This document shows positions 21,989 to 34,599 of a stretch of DNA of 64,000 nucleotides, piece by piece. A model generated the notes under the pieces. It searched no databases. It was not told where the DNA came from and saw nothing but the letters and a program-made list of their open reading frames with translations. The stretch's first letter is position 1, and every line of letters starts with the position of its first letter. The position numbers and the translations under genes are program-made. The DNA comes from Parietaria judaica. Its lineage: Eukaryota; Streptophyta; Magnoliopsida; Rosales; Urticaceae. The DNA lies in NCBI GenBank assembly GCA_954871525.1, contig OX940872.1, forward strand, positions 7,649,180 through 7,713,179, read 5' to 3'.

Positions 21989-24389
21989 TATACAATAAAC
22001 TACTGGAAGTTGAAACCTGAAGGTAGCACAGAAAATTAGTGGCAAGTAAAGATTTCTCTTTTTTTTTTCTTTTTTTTTTCTTTTAAGTTTGACCCTTGAA
22101 CTTTTTATTCGGTAATTTATATGTCGGTATATTTAAGAAATTAAGTGATACAAAGTGATAAATTGTAGACTTGGGAACAAAAATGATAAATTCATGGGGA
22201 TAAGGAGATGATATGTGCAAGAATATCTGATAATATTTAATCACAAATTATGTATCATTAGCTCTTCCAAGCACAGTGTGATTGGAAGAGAACAAAGCCA
22301 TCACAAATTGTGTATCATTGGTTCTTCTAAGCACAAGTGAATGGAAGAGAACAAAGATTAAGTTATGTAAATCACAAGACTGAGAATTGGAAACTGGCTT
22401 TTTGAATTTTGTGACATCACTAGAAGATTGTTTAGAGTTTAGCCAAACTTTCATTCTTAAAAAAAAAAAAAAATACTTTATGAAAAGAAAAGTAGCAGTC
22501 TTTTGTTGAATCTCTTTCACCTTTTAAAAAGTGAGATCATGTTACAAGCATAGTCACTCCAAGGATTGGGATATTCCACTAGGGAAACCTCTCGTATAAA
22601 TAGAAATTCTTAAAATAGAATAGTTTTAAATATGAGAAATTTTATAAATAACCCTCAATACACTACAAGTTTTATTATTAACTCCTAAATTTTTATAATT
22701 CTCAAAACAATCTTTTCAAATTTCATGTACTAAAATACCCCTAACTTGTTCATTTTTCAAGACGCGATATGTCCATTTTACAGGGATATTTTGGTACATG
22801 AAATTTGAAAAGGTTGTTTGAAGAGTTATAAAAAATTGAGAGTTAGTAATACCTGTAAATTATATATAACATCAACTTCTATCCTGCAAATATTTACATG
22901 TAAATTTAACCAATTATACCACTTTAAAAAACAAATTTTGACTAAAAAAAGATAAATCAATTTCCTTAAACTAGGAAGAATATATATTATATATTGTGAT
23001 TTGAGAAAGAATAGTATCATGAGGTCCACAAAGTCACAAATTATGATAATGCTTACAAGTTGCCCAAATATATGGTCAACTTTTGGATCAAATGATTGAT
23101 TTAAAAACAATCAAAAGCTTAACTTAGTGGATCATATTGTATAATAAGGATGTTCCTACACAACACATGATCTAACATGTAAGCCATTTCTTGGATATTC
23201 TCAATTTCCAAGCAAGCTTGGATTTTAATCATTTTCTTGACTTGATAATTAAATAGCTAGCTATTATTATTGGTCAATGGAATAAGGTCATACATATTAA
23301 TTACTCTACCTTCTTGGGTGATCCTAGCTGTCATTAGAAACTCACATATCAAGAAATTACTAAAAGAGCATATAAAATTTATATGTAGTACTTGACAACC
23401 AGATATTACAAAAAGAAATACAAGATACATTTTTTTTAAAAAAAAAATCTATATATTTCTAGGAAAAAAAAAAGGAAAGGTATCAAATTTTGGACCACTT
23501 AGCAATTGCTGTCAATGAATTATATATCTTCAATCACAATATTATTAGGCAACATAGAGATCCAAAACAAAAGTTCAAAGAAATGAAAATTACCCTTCAT
23601 TCCAATAAAGTAAATATGAACTTTAGCTTCTAATATTGGTTTATCATTAATTCATTTTCACTTGCCTTAATTGGTCTTTTAAGCCAAAACCTAATAGTTC
23701 AATTTCATACACTTCAACTACAAAAATACTAAGTTTTGGTCTACGAAGAGGACCAACCTTAAATTAAATGCATGTCATTGAGTCTTCCTAATTATAGTTT
23801 TTGTATTAATTACTTTGGCCTAAATCTTACCTAATGAAAACCCACTCTACCAAAACTAGTGATTTGTTTTTTCAACCCTTCTAAGGAATTTACCCCAGTC
23901 TAATAACTTATTTATTGATGTAGAATAAAAATGCCTTCAGATATTGAGGCTTCAAATTGTGTAGTATTAACTTTTTTCTTGTGAATTAAAAGATAAATTC
24001 AATTTTCCTATGTGTCTTAAACAAATAGATTACCACATCAAGTAGGTTTAAAGTGTCGTTTCCTTTATATATAATAACATTTAGTCTCGATGCATGTAAC
24101 CACATGACAATATGACATTAAAAACCAAGCAAATTATTTTAAGGCGAAAATACTCAATAGTGAGAATTTGGAAAATACTAAGAGACATGGTAAAAAAAAC
24201 TTATATAAACAAATCAAACTTTGTTACGTGAAAATTTTGTAATAGAGAAAAAAAAAAACTTATTGGTAATTTATATGTCATACTCTTTGTAATTTATTTT
24301 TATTTATGCCGTATCACTTTTTAATCCTCAAGTATCAGAAAAACACGTGTCCTATGATCCTATCATTTCTGCCGATGAAAAAAAACATC
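21989..24389. other. Intergenic, AT-rich, no gene seen
   Basis: Long AT-rich stretch with homopolymer runs. An imperfect direct repeat of about 40 bp occurs at 22251-22355 (ATTATGTATCATTAGCTCTTC and ATTGTGTATCATTGGTTCTTC types). A palindromic pair occurs at about 22700-22835, where AATCTTTTCAAATTTCATGT is mirrored by ACATGAAATTTGAAAAGGTT. These probably mark an old MITE. Confidence 0.45.
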
Positions 24390-24397
24390 TATAAATA
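24390..24397 (+). promoter_or_regulatory. TATA box of the STP7-like gene
   Basis: TATAAATA at about 344 bp upstream of the ATG is a good plant TATA consensus in otherwise AT-rich DNA. The leader that follows contains a CT microsatellite at about 24579-24600, a common feature of plant 5' untranslated regions. Confidence 0.45.
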
Positions 24398-24733
24398 GAA
24401 ATTATAAATTATTACTTTTTCTTTATTCTTACATTACAAACCATTATAACTCAATCATTCAGACAAGTTTCTCTTCCAACTTATATAAACAAACAAATAA
24501 TCTTGAATTCTCTCAAGTCTCAACTCATGTCATGTGGGAATTATTTTCTATTAATTTTTCTTTTCTCTATTTCTATTATTTCTCTCTCTCTCTCTCTTTC
24601 AATTTCAAGTTTCAAGTCAACTCTGTAATAAATAACTGAAACCCAATTCAAGAAAAAAGTGTGTCTCCGTTGAATCAAATTTCTTCAAGGTTTCTGCGAA
24701 GACGAAGAAGAAGAAGAAGAGGACCAGAGAGAA

Positions 24734-27700
24734 ATGGCAGGTGGGTCATTTGGGCAAGGCGGGTTGGGCATGGAGAGAGCAGAGCAATACCAAGGAAAGC
24801 TCACTCTCTACGTCATCACTGCCTGCATCGTCGCCGCCATTGGAGGCTCCATCTTTGGCTATGACATTGGAATTTCAGGTTTTCATCAACATACTCTCAT
24901 TGTTAAGTTTTTTAAAGTTCTGGGTTTTCTTCCTTCTCTGTAACTTGTAGTGATAATAGTAAAAAGATACTTTCTTTTTGGGACGAAAAAGCTTGAGTGG
25001 AAAGTTCCGGTGTCATTTGTCATAACAATTAGTTAAAAGAATCTATAGGGATATTGAGGCAAAAGTATCTTTATATTTTCAATATCCTAAATATCCAAGA
25101 TCGTGAAGTATGCTTTGATTCCGTTTCATACGTCTCTATTAGTGTTAAAGAGTTTTTTACACTTTTTTTTAAGGTGTACACTCTAAATTAACACTTGTAT
25201 TAAGTTCTTTTTATTAGTGTTAATAGTTTTTTTTATTTTTATTTTACAACTCTAATTAACACTTTGTCTCAACACTCATTAAATTGAGTTTTTTTTATAG
25301 CTCTAGATGATTTAATATTAACGGAAGCGAATCGGAAAAAATCAATTAAAAACGTAAATTTCATGACCTTGCAATTGATAGCTTGAGATATGTCGCGCTA
25401 TTTTGTCAAACATTAGGTACTTCTGCCAAAATTATCCCAATCTAAAATAGCCATTGACCCTTTTCAGTTCATCTCATTTTGCAGCTGATCCGATCAACTC
25501 ATGGCTAAATTTGTTACTGTTTCTGACTTAGATTTCAATGACTTGCAGGAGGGGTTACCTCAATGGACGGGTTTCTGGAGAAGTTCTTCAAGGAAGTGTA
25601 CCGAAAGAAGAAGTCGGCGCACGAGAGCAACTACTGCAAGTACAACAACCAGGAGCTCGCGGCCTTCACGTCGTCGCTCTACCTGGCCGGGCTTGTGGCT
25701 TCGCTGCTCGCCTCGCCGGTCACCAGAAGTTACGGCCGGCGAGTCAGCATTATTGCTGGCGGGATCAGCTTCTTCGTTGGAGCTGCCCTCAATGCCGGAG
25801 CACTCAACATTGAAATGCTCATCTTGGGCCGGATCATGCTTGGCGTCGGAATTGGGTTCGGCAATCAGGTGAATGCTTTATCTACAAAATTAGAAACCGA
25901 GGTTTTAAAAGTCCGGAAAGTGATAAATACCCGATGGTCCGATTTACCGGGTATAATTGATGAGATTTTCGTAAAATTTTAAGAACTATAATAGATTGTG
26001 CTGATAAGATTATACGGCTATACCTATAATCATTGGTTACACCGATGGAGTTTTCGTAAAATATTTCATCAAAAATCAAAATGTATTATGATTTTTACAG
26101 TTAAATTTATTGAAATATTGGCATTAAAACTTTGATTTTTAGAGGATTTTGAACATATGTTTATAAAAATATCTAGGGAAGTCTTGAACCGGTATTTACT
26201 TGTTCTGATTGATTGCAACTAATGAAAGCTCCACATCTATTAACCAACACAATCTTTTTCCCCCAATGAAAGGCAGTCCCGATCTACCTGTCGGAAATGG
26301 CGCCGGCTCACCTCCGCGGCGCGCTGAACATGATGTTCCAGCTGGCGACCACCCTCGGCATCTTCACGGCCAACATGGTCAACTACGCCACGCAGAAGCT
26401 GCCCCCCACCTGGGGCTGGCGCTTGTCCCTCGGTATCGCGGCCGTCCCCGCCTTCCTCATGACCCTCGGTGCCATCTTCCTCCCCGAGACCCCCAACAGC
26501 CTGCTTGACCGCGGCCGCAGCGACGAGGCGCGTGCAGTGCTCGAGCGGACGCGAGGCACCAAGAGCGTGGACGCCGAGTTTGATGACATCGCCAAGGCCG
26601 GCGAGTTGGCCCGGGCGGTGGAGAGCCCATTCCGGAAGATGCTCGAGAGGGGGCACAGGCCCCAGCTGGCAATGGCGGTGTTTATGCCGACGTTTCAGAT
26701 CCTGACGGGGATCAATTCGATTCTGTTTTACGCTCCCGTGCTGTTCCAGAGCATGGGGTTCGGCGGGAACGCGTCGCTTTACGCGTCGGCGATCACGGGA
26801 GGCGTGCTTGTGGCGTCGACGTTCCTGTCGATGGCGACGGTGGATAGGCTGGGGCGGAGGGTTCTGCTCATCAGTGGCGGGATTGTTATGATCGTGTGCC
26901 AGGTACGACCTTTTCTTTTTTGTGCTGTTTTGCTTGTGATGTCGTTTTGATATTTTCTGTCGTTTCGTTCGGACTGTACTGTTGTCGTTTTTATTTTTAA
27001 TCGTCGCTCAATGGGAGTTTCTTGTTTCTTGCAATGGATTCTTTTTTCTTCAAAGATTTGATGTCGTTCGTTGAATTTCTTTTCTCATGTTGTCGTGTTT
27101 TTTTCGCGTCATTTTTTATTTATTTCGGTCGTCTTTTCGCCATATTCTCATGCTTTCAGTTGAAATTAGCATTTTCAATTGGTTTTATTCACATGTCTTC
27201 ATTAGCGTCAATTTATTTACAGATATGTTTCAAATTGAATTATTTAATATGAAAAATCTCAAAACAAAAATAAATAAATTAAGTGTTGATTTGAACGGGA
27301 AACGTTTAGAAAATTGATCATTAGTTGAGACCCTTGGGTCAAAAGTCAATTGAAAATTTAAATTTCAGGAATTTACGTTTCTAATCGTGCAAATGAATAT
27401 TAAAGAATATACAACGCCATTCTGAATAAATTATGAAACTTTTTCCCCGAATTCACATCTTATTTTCGTTTTTCTTTGATTGAAATCATCTTCATCTTCC
27501 AATCCACAAAATGGCAGGTGATCGTGGCGATAATCCTGGGCGTGAAGTTCGGCAACGACGAGGAGCTGTCGAAGGGGTACTCGGTGTTGGTGGTGGTGGT
27601 GGTGGTGATCTGCATCTTCGTGGTGGCGTTTGGCTGGTCGTGGGGCCCGCTGGGGTGGACGGTGCCCAGCGAGATCTTCCCGCTGGAGACGCGCTCGGCC

Positions 27701-27943
27701 GGGCAGAGCATTACGGTGGCCGTCAACCTTTTCTTCACGTTCGCGGTGGCGCAGTCCTTCCTTGCCCTACTCTGCGGGCTCAGGTTCGGGATCTTCCTCT
27801 TCTTCGCGGGTTGGATCACGGTCATGACGCTCTTCGTGTACGCCTTCCTGCCCGAGACCAAGGGCGTCCCCATCGAGGACATCGCCCTCCTCTGGGGAAA
27901 ACACTGGTTCTGGAAGCGCATGGTGACCCATCAGCGAGCTTGA
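24734..27943 (+). CDS. STP7: Sugar transport protein, STP7-like hexose/H+ symporter (4 exons)
   Basis: Exons 24734-24878, 25549-25868, 26273-26902 and 27518-27943 have GT..AG borders and phases 1, 0, 0, giving 506 residues, normal for the family. Twelve helices are expected in the plasma membrane, importing monosaccharide with protons. Key features present are [12 protein letters not shown], with the proton-coupling Asp at residue 44; [15 protein letters not shown], with its partner Arg at 143; the lid Cys 78 in NYCKY and its partner in LLCGLRFG; Gln 178 and Gln 297; Asn 303 in QILTGIN; the SYGRR loop; [24 protein letters not shown]; and [10 protein letters not shown]. Numbering equivalents in Arabidopsis STP10 are D42 and R142. 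The N-terminus and the Ile in QILTGIN point to STP7. Three divergent paralogs follow on the same strand. Confidence 0.92.
25049..25438. mobile_element. MULE-like MITE in intron 1 of the STP7-like gene
   Basis: The left end GGATATTGAGGCAAAAGTAT and the reverse complement of the right end GGGATAATTTTGGCAGAAGTAC are similar. Flanks AATCTATAG (25040-25048) and AATCTAAAA (25439-25447) agree at 7 of 9 positions. The ends resemble the other GGGTAA..GCGGCAAAAGT elements in the window. It lies within the intron and leaves the splice sites intact. Confidence 0.5.
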
Positions 27944-30423
27944 TCAGTACTGGATAATTACTAGGATCATGTACAAGAACTTTTTTAAATTTTATTTAAG
28001 TGTATGTTTATTACCATTAAATATAGGTAGAGATTGGAGAGTTGTTACCATGTAAAGACTTGTTATTAAAGTTAGTTTCAAGAAATCTGGGTTCTCCCAC
28101 GCGCTAAAACGCGAGTCCCCGTGCTAATCTTGTCGGTTTTATCGAATTCAGAACAAACAAAAATAAAATTGAAATTGCCTTTTAATTTTAAGTTGTATGC
28201 GCTGAATCATCATTTATTGAGTTATGAAGCTTAATTTATCGGAACTGTTATGAAAACCCAACGCAAAGTAATTAAACGCTAATTTTTGAGTTTATAGGTT
28301 TGTGGCCGACTTTATAGTGCTCGTACATAAAGAGAGAGAGTGAGAAAGATACTTATAAGAATTAAGAACTCCGACTCAATCACTATAATTCATCGTGTCA
28401 CCTTTATTTTGCGGATTAGGAATTGATACTAACTTTCTAATGTTGATAAAACATTTAAAATGTCAAAAATAAAATCATTTCATACTCAAACATAGGTAAT
28501 TAATATATAGTCTCACTTTCACGTATGTAAATACTCGAATAAAATCATCAAAAAGTGCAAAATTTTTTAGAAATTACCATATTTTTGTTATTTTTCTAGA
28601 TGTCTGTCGATTTTTGACAAAAATCATGGAAAAGTACTGGCATGGCCGTCTGGCCGATAACTACCGGCAAGCCGGATAATAGAAGATTATCAAAAATAAT
28701 CGTGGAAAAGTCGAACCTTGCTAACATCCTCTAAGTGCTGCAAACCGTCCTTCACAATCACGGTATATCCTTGAGCTCCGACCCATTACTTTCTCCATTG
28801 TTTCTGCAAGAAAACGCAGTTGAACCATCACCGGCCGGAACTACACCGTGATCAAATCGCGTTGTCCCTTATATATTCTTTAGTTTATCCATTGTTCCCT
28901 GTTAGTGATTGATTACATGTGGGGTACTTAAAAAATTAAGTTTAGAATAAGATCTTATATGCAACAAAAATGAGAGAAGTCAAACTAGTACATAATTTAT
29001 TTTTAGTCCTCAACCACTTTTGATTAATTTGTTTAAGATTAAACATTACCGAATTAACTGACGTCATTAATATAGTAATAAAAAAAAACATTTCCAAATA
29101 CAATTAAATATGTAGATCATCAGACAATAATTAATTTGCAACTTGCAAGCTGCAACAAACAAGTTTGGCGGGCTAGTATTTTGTCAGCCATATTATATCT
29201 ATTGTAGATAATGTCACTTTTTTTTTTTTTTTTGGTATGTATCAATATATAGAAAAGTTGAACAATATATATTATATCATAATAATCATGAACAAGTAAT
29301 AAATCAACGATAAATTGCGATAACTTTTTTTCTAAACACTTTGGGTCCTTAAATATTTGGATTTCTTACTTATTGCCGTGACCGAGAGGGAAAGCATAAC
29401 TGCATGTAGATATGATTTATATCAATTGAGACAGTGTTGTTGCTTCAAAATAAAAAATAACGATAAAAGTATTTAAAGTTTGATAAAATTAAGGCAAAGC
29501 ATATATTTTCATCTATTTATATTTACAAGACGTCGGTCAACTTTTTAATACAGAATTATTAAGTCATACATTATAAGATATACATTTATGTGCTCATTCG
29601 GTTATTGGGCATCTCATATCTTGTGATATCGACCAAAAAAATGAATAAAAAATGTCTCACCTCATAGTTGTTGATTTTTTATACTTTCACCATTATTAGC
29701 CCATGCTATTTCAATTAATAAGAATTTAAGTACTTTTTTGTGATTATCTGAGAATAATATGTTGTACTACTCATGTATATCCACCATCTGTTTGCTTGCT
29801 GTTGTTGTTTTTTCTTTTAATAGGGTAGAACTAATGGCCAATGTTACAATGCACTTTTGCATTATTAAACATATTTAGTATAAGGACATGTGGTACTATT
29901 GGCCAAGTTTACATATGTAAATGGGACACACTTTGCGTCTGATGACGTTTAAACTCGAGATCTTTTGAAAAAGTATCTAGTGGAGTTACCACTAGGTCAA
30001 CCATGTAAAATATATCCACTAGCTGTTTGATTTCCTAAATGTTAGATATTTCATTGTGATTACATATACAATAAAATCTCAATAAATTAATATTGTTGGG
30101 ACCGAAGGATATTATTAATCTATCTATGTGAAATTTAATCATTATTAGTTAGAGTCGGGACATAAAAAAATATTATTTTATCGAATATTAAATTAATGAA
30201 GTTCTATTGTCATAATTTTACAGCTATTAGCATCAAACCTTATAATAAAAAATTAAAATAAAATTAGAAAGTCTTTGTCACACGTGGAGGACTTTTGGCA
30301 GTCATAGAAGACTGGAATTGGCCAAATCCTCATCACTTCATAATGACAAAACTAGAAGTGCTTTGTAGAATGATAGTTAAAGTGCAAGTGGATATGTCTA
30401 AACCGTGTTTTACATTATCCCGT
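27944..30423. other. Intergenic, AT-rich; dispersed repeat copy
   Basis: No gene seen. About 29830-30005 (ATGGCCAATGTTACAATGCA through CTAGTGGAGTTACCACTAGG) is a second copy of the dispersed repeat at about 8895-9080. A segment at 30299-30340 (GTCATAGAAGACTGGAATTG) has a counterpart at 36514-36540, upstream of the next paralog, suggesting that promoter DNA was duplicated with the genes. Confidence 0.45.
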
Positions 30424-30488
30424 CCTCAACTTTGACCATTTTTTCCGTGTATCCAACTTTCTTCCTATATATATATATATATATACAC
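30424..30488 (+). promoter_or_regulatory. W-box-containing promoter segment and TA-rich TATA region of STP-like paralog A
   Basis: CTCAACTTTGACCA at 30425-30438 contains TTGACC, the WRKY-binding W-box. It equals half of the palindrome found upstream of paralog C. A TA run at 30467-30484 is a plausible TATA region about 160 bp before the ATG. Confidence 0.35.
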
Positions 30489-30642
30489 CTTCTTTCGAGT
30501 GTGTGCATAAGCTAGACATCATCAAGAACTTCTATCTCTGTCCTTACAAAAAATCATTTTTCAATACAGCTGACAGAAACATATATACATACATATATAT
30601 ATATATATATATAGTTACAAGGATAAGGTTTAGAGGATTATC

Positions 30643-32490
30643 ATGGCAGGGGGTTTAGCCATGGAAAGGGCAGATCAGTACAGAGGCAAGCTCACTTCTA
30701 ACGTCGTCGTCGCCGCCATTGTTGCGTCCCTCGGAGCTTTGATCTTTGGCTACGTCGGAATATTCGGTAAGCTTTTCTATTTTTTATTTTTTATTTCCTA
30801 TTATATATTTTTTTTACCTTGAATCCAACCTTCTCATGGATTACTTGCAGGACAAGTCACGGCCTATGACATATTCTACGACGTGTTCTATTACGACGTC
30901 ATTGACCAGAGCCCTCGCGACTTCGACTACTGCAAGTACAGCGGTCGCTTCGGCTTTCCGCTTTCCGTGGCACCGATCTACTTGGCCGGAGCTCTGCTTT
31001 CGATTCTGGCCTACCCTTTTGCAAGGAGGTATGGCCGTCGGAAGAGCTTGATAATCATCGCCGTCCTTCTCTTAGTCGGCGGAGCGGCCTGGATATACCC
31101 CATCGCTGGCATAAGCGTCCATAGCTTGTGCATCGGGTCCGGAGTTCAGGTATGCCGTGTGTTAATCTATCTAATTAATACGATTCCGATTTTCAAATGA
31201 AAAGATTAAATCTTGAGTTCAAACCTTGACTTTTGCCTCTTCTTCTTGCAAAGGTAATTCTGCTATACTTGTCGGAAATCGCACCGGCGACTGCGAGAGG
31301 ATCCGTGATGGGGATGTTCCAGCTGGCGGTGAGTCTCGGGAGTCTCCTGGGAATGATGAAGAACTCACTGAGGAACGATGATTACGAAGTATGGCTGTAT
31401 TTCTTCGCCTTTGCCTTCCCTGTGATTCCGGCATTGTTCATGATAATTGGAGCAGCGAAAATAATCCCGGAAACTCCGAGCAGCTTGGTTGAGCGGGGCT
31501 CAGAGGAAGAAGCGAAGCGAGTGTTGGAGAAGATGAGAGGAACCGGGGACGTTGACGCCGAGTTCCAGGACATAACGGAGGCGAGCGAGTTTGCCCGCGG
31601 ATCAGCTAGGGGATCTTATATTTTTGGTGATTTGAAGAACATGTTTCAAAGGAGAAACCGGCCACAATTGGCTATTGCCGTCTTGATGCCGATGTTCCAA
31701 AACTTGACTGGCATCGTTTTCGTCTTCGCTTACGCCCCGCTGATGTTCTGGAGCATGGGTTACCGAGAAAACGCTAACTTGTACTCCGTTGCGATAAACG
31801 GGTCTGCTCTTGCCGTTTCGTCATTGGTTTCTATGGCGACCGTCGACAAGTTGGGCCGGAAAACGCTGCTCATCAGTGGTGGAGTCGTAATGTTCCTCTG
31901 CCAGGTACGAAATTTATAACCTGATTCCGCCACCGAATTCAATATATATATATATATATATATACAAGGATACTATCATTTCTTAAGAACTCTCATGTTT
32001 CTGTAAGTTCTAACATTTCCGTCTATATTTCGATCAGGTTATACTCGCCGTAATGTTGGGCTCCAACCTGTTCAGCGAGCAGCTTTCAAGAGACGGCATA
32101 TCGACAGTGGTGACGATTTTCATTGCCATCTTCGTCTTAGCTTTCGGGTGGTCGTGGGGCCCACTCGGCTGGACGATACCGAGCGAGATCTTCACTCTCG
32201 AGACTCGCCCGGTGGGGATCGCCCTCGCAGTGTCTGTAAACTTCTTGTTCACTTACATAGTCCTGCAGTTCTTCGTTCCGCTTCTCTGCGCTTTCAAGTA
32301 CGGACTCTTTCTCTTCTTCGGTGGCTGGGTCGTCGTGATGACCGTCTTCGTTGTCTTCTTCCTCCCCGAAACGAAAGGAGTGCCCGTGGAAGAGATGGGT
32401 TTCTTGTGGCCCAAGCATTGGTTTTGGAAGAGGTTTGTGAGTGAAGAATCTCAGCAGCTCAACATACCAAAACCAAAACAAGGTGTTTGA
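30643..32490 (+). CDS. Divergent STP-type sugar porter, paralog A (4 exons), lacking the proton-coupling Asp-Arg pair
   Basis: Exons 30643-30766, 30851-31149, 31254-31904 and 32038-32490 have GT..AG borders and the same phases as the STP7-like gene, giving 508 residues. Retained features are RRYGRR, the lid Cys (DYCKY and LLCAFKYG), YLSEIAP, the FQL Gln, [28 protein letters not shown] and [12 protein letters not shown]. Changed features: helix 1 reads FGYVGIFGQVT, one residue shorter and without Asp; TM4 lacks [15 protein letters not shown] and reads SLCIGSGVQ; and [10 protein letters not shown] becomes FQNLTGIVFV, losing the sugar-binding Asn. Open frames and clean splice sites argue for a maintained gene. 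Proton-driven import seems unlikely; facilitation, sensing or loss of activity are possible. Confidence 0.88.
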
Positions 32491-32908
32491 GATCAGCACA
32501 AAACACATGCATAGTTGTGTTGTGTATATTGAACATTAATTATTTTAATGTGTCAAGACTCAAGATGTATAGTGAATCTCTCTGTGTATTGTTGGTTGAT
32601 TTGAGTGAAGTTTGTGAGTGAAAGTATTTTATTTAATCTATAGGTCTTGTAAGTGCTCTTATAAAGTTGTATTGCATGTTCTTTTATTCTCTAAAATTCC
32701 ATCTTTATATTTCTAGATTTAAATTTATTTTAAAGTTATATATATTTTAATTAAAATAAACTCGACTCTCTTCATTTTTTTGTTCTTGTAAGAAAGGAAT
32801 TCACTTTAAAAAAAATCCCCCAACACCAACTACATTCCTTCTATGACATCAAATTGTCTAATTGGGATCTAAAACAGCATAATGAAATCGAAATCAAAAT
32901 CAGAAATA
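32491..32908. other. 3' flank of paralog A
   Basis: AT-rich sequence. TAGGTCTTGTAAG and the TTCTAGATTTAAATTTATTT stretch at 32640-32730 have counterparts downstream of paralog B (39761-39860), so the duplicated unit included the 3' flank. Confidence 0.45.
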
Positions 32909-33439
32909 TAACTTGATGCCGTAAATCACGGATCGAAAGATCGGGAATTAAACACGAAGATCCCATCATTTATCAAGCTACAATCTTCGGTTTATTTGCT
33001 TCCATTTACTTGTTTATTTACTTTCCGTCTTTAGTATTTTTGTTTATGATTTATTTTCATTTATGTCTTGATTCTCGTTTTTATTTCGGGAAACAAAAGA
33101 CTCTTTATATTGTTTGCCTTTCTTTGTAATTCCTCAGTTTTTGAATGAAATGAAAAATTGAGACTTTGTGTTTCTCTCCCCAAATGCGAGTGTTCGTGAG
33201 CGAGCTCCGAGTTTGATGCCCTCGATCCGGTATCCGTGTGCGGATCAACGGTTCTTGGATGCCCGAGTCTAGCTATTCATGCACGAATCAATAGGCGAGG
33301 AAGGTTCTTCGATCGGATATTCGTGCGCCGAATCAACGATTGAGTTCGACTATCCCGGTAACATTATTTATCTAGTTCGATTAACAATATTTTTCTTCGA
33401 TCTACATCAGTTGGTATCAGAGCCGAAAGATCTTGAAAC

Positions 33440-33568
33440 ATGTTGCCGCGACAAGATTCCCGGCGACGACAACGTTTAGAAAAGGAATGGCGTGAAGGTA
33501 TGGATGCGACGATGGAGAAGTTGGTTCAACTCTCCACCATGATCAATGATTACTTGACGAAGGAATAA
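33440..33568 (+). CDS. Short gag-leader-like ORF inside the LTR element
   Basis: The 42-residue frame starts 17 nt after the primer-binding site (MLPRQDSRRRQRLEKEWREG...) and is Arg/Lys/Glu-rich and probably helical. Its position and composition resemble the beginning of a retrotransposon gag, ending prematurely. I cannot assign a family. Confidence 0.4.
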   Translation: MLPRQDSRRRQRLEKEWREGMDATMEKLVQLSTMINDYLTKE

Positions 33569-33924
33569 CGATATTCTACTCTTCTTCTCTGTCCACGCCA
33601 GGTGTTCGACGAAATGCTGCAGAGACACTGGCAGCACCCCAGCGCGCCCAGACAGCCCCAACAACGCTCCTGTTTGCGCCCACAACGCCCCAACGCGCGC
33701 CCATTCGCGCCCCAAAGTCGTGCTAATGTGCGACACAACAAGCTCCGAAGTGCCTAAACTTGCTACATACCGTCTTGCAGCGCCCATGAAGTGCCCAACA
33801 AGTCCCTCACAACCCGATTTGCGCCTCACATCTCAGAAACAATCCAGATTATCTCAACGCGCGCCAAGTGTTTGAAAAAATGCGGGAGTAACTCTCTAGG
33901 TAATATTGGCCACAATTAGAGGTC

Positions 33925-34599
33925 GTGTTTGAGGAGGCAAAGTCCAAAGATTTCATGTGTGATGAGCCCATTTATGACGAGGTAGAATACACTAAACCTG
34001 TCTACGATGAGCCCGTTTATGAAAATGTCTTGCACGAAAATATCTTTTGCAGTGAAGCGGTATACGGTGAGCCTATGTATGACGACTCCATTTACATCGA
34101 GGCGGAGTACGGCGAGGCTTTGAACGATGAATCATTGTACGACGAGGCGGAGTATGGAGAGGCTGTGTATGATGAATCTTTGTACGACGAAGCCGAATGT
34201 GACGACGAAAGAATTGCGGATGATATGAGTATGTCTCTCGTGATTGAAAATTCGTTTGTGGCCTCAACGGAGAAGATCAATATAGTTTGGGTTCCAACCA
34301 AGACTACCGGAACAAGTGCGCCGATCGGGCGTAGCACACTTCTACCGAAAATTATTCTAATGGCTCGGTTCAAAGAATATGTTCAAGAACCCATCATGAA
34401 AATTTTCTTGGTCCTCCATGAGCTTCCGAATAAGATATCAAAGAAATCTTCCGAAAGAGCACGCGACGAGTCTACATATAACTTTGAAGAAGAGCCGCCC
34501 GACAAACCGCCCGACGCGACGATGGAAAAGACCAATGCTTGCAACCCCCAAATAAATTCGAGGACGAATGTTCTCAACAACGGGAGAATGATGCCGTAA
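33925..34599 (+). CDS. Acidic Tyr-rich repeat ORF inside the LTR element
   Basis: The open frame has about 224 codons. From about residue 14 to 95 it is built from degenerate short repeats of the type YDE(P/S)VY, YGEAVYDES and LYDEAEYGE, with Asp, Glu and Tyr dominating. The rest is unlike anything I recognise and runs into the 3' LTR at its last codons. It has no zinc knuckle and no polymerase motif. It could be a gag derivative expanded by repeat slippage or an element-specific protein. Function unknown; whether it is translated is uncertain. Confidence 0.45.
   Translation: MFEEAKSKDFMCDEPIYDEVEYTKPVYDEPVYENVLHENIFCSEAVYGEPMYDDSIYIEAEYGEALNDESLYDEAEYGEAVYDESLYDEAECDDERIADDMSMSLVIENSFVASTEKINIVWVPTKTTGTSAPIGRSTLLPKIILMARFKEYVQEPIMKIFLVLHELPNKISKKSSERARDESTYNFEEEPPDKPPDATMEKTNACNPQINSRTNVLNNGRMMP

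Noticed and set aside
27511..27957. Second long plus-strand ORF over STP exon 4 and a minus-strand ORF there
   Set aside because: GC-rich exon shadow frames; the STP frame explains the conserved motifs and splice sites.
33411..33424. tRNA-like TTGGTATCAGAGCC
   Set aside because: It is only the complement of a tRNA 3' end, a primer-binding site next to an LTR, not a tRNA gene.
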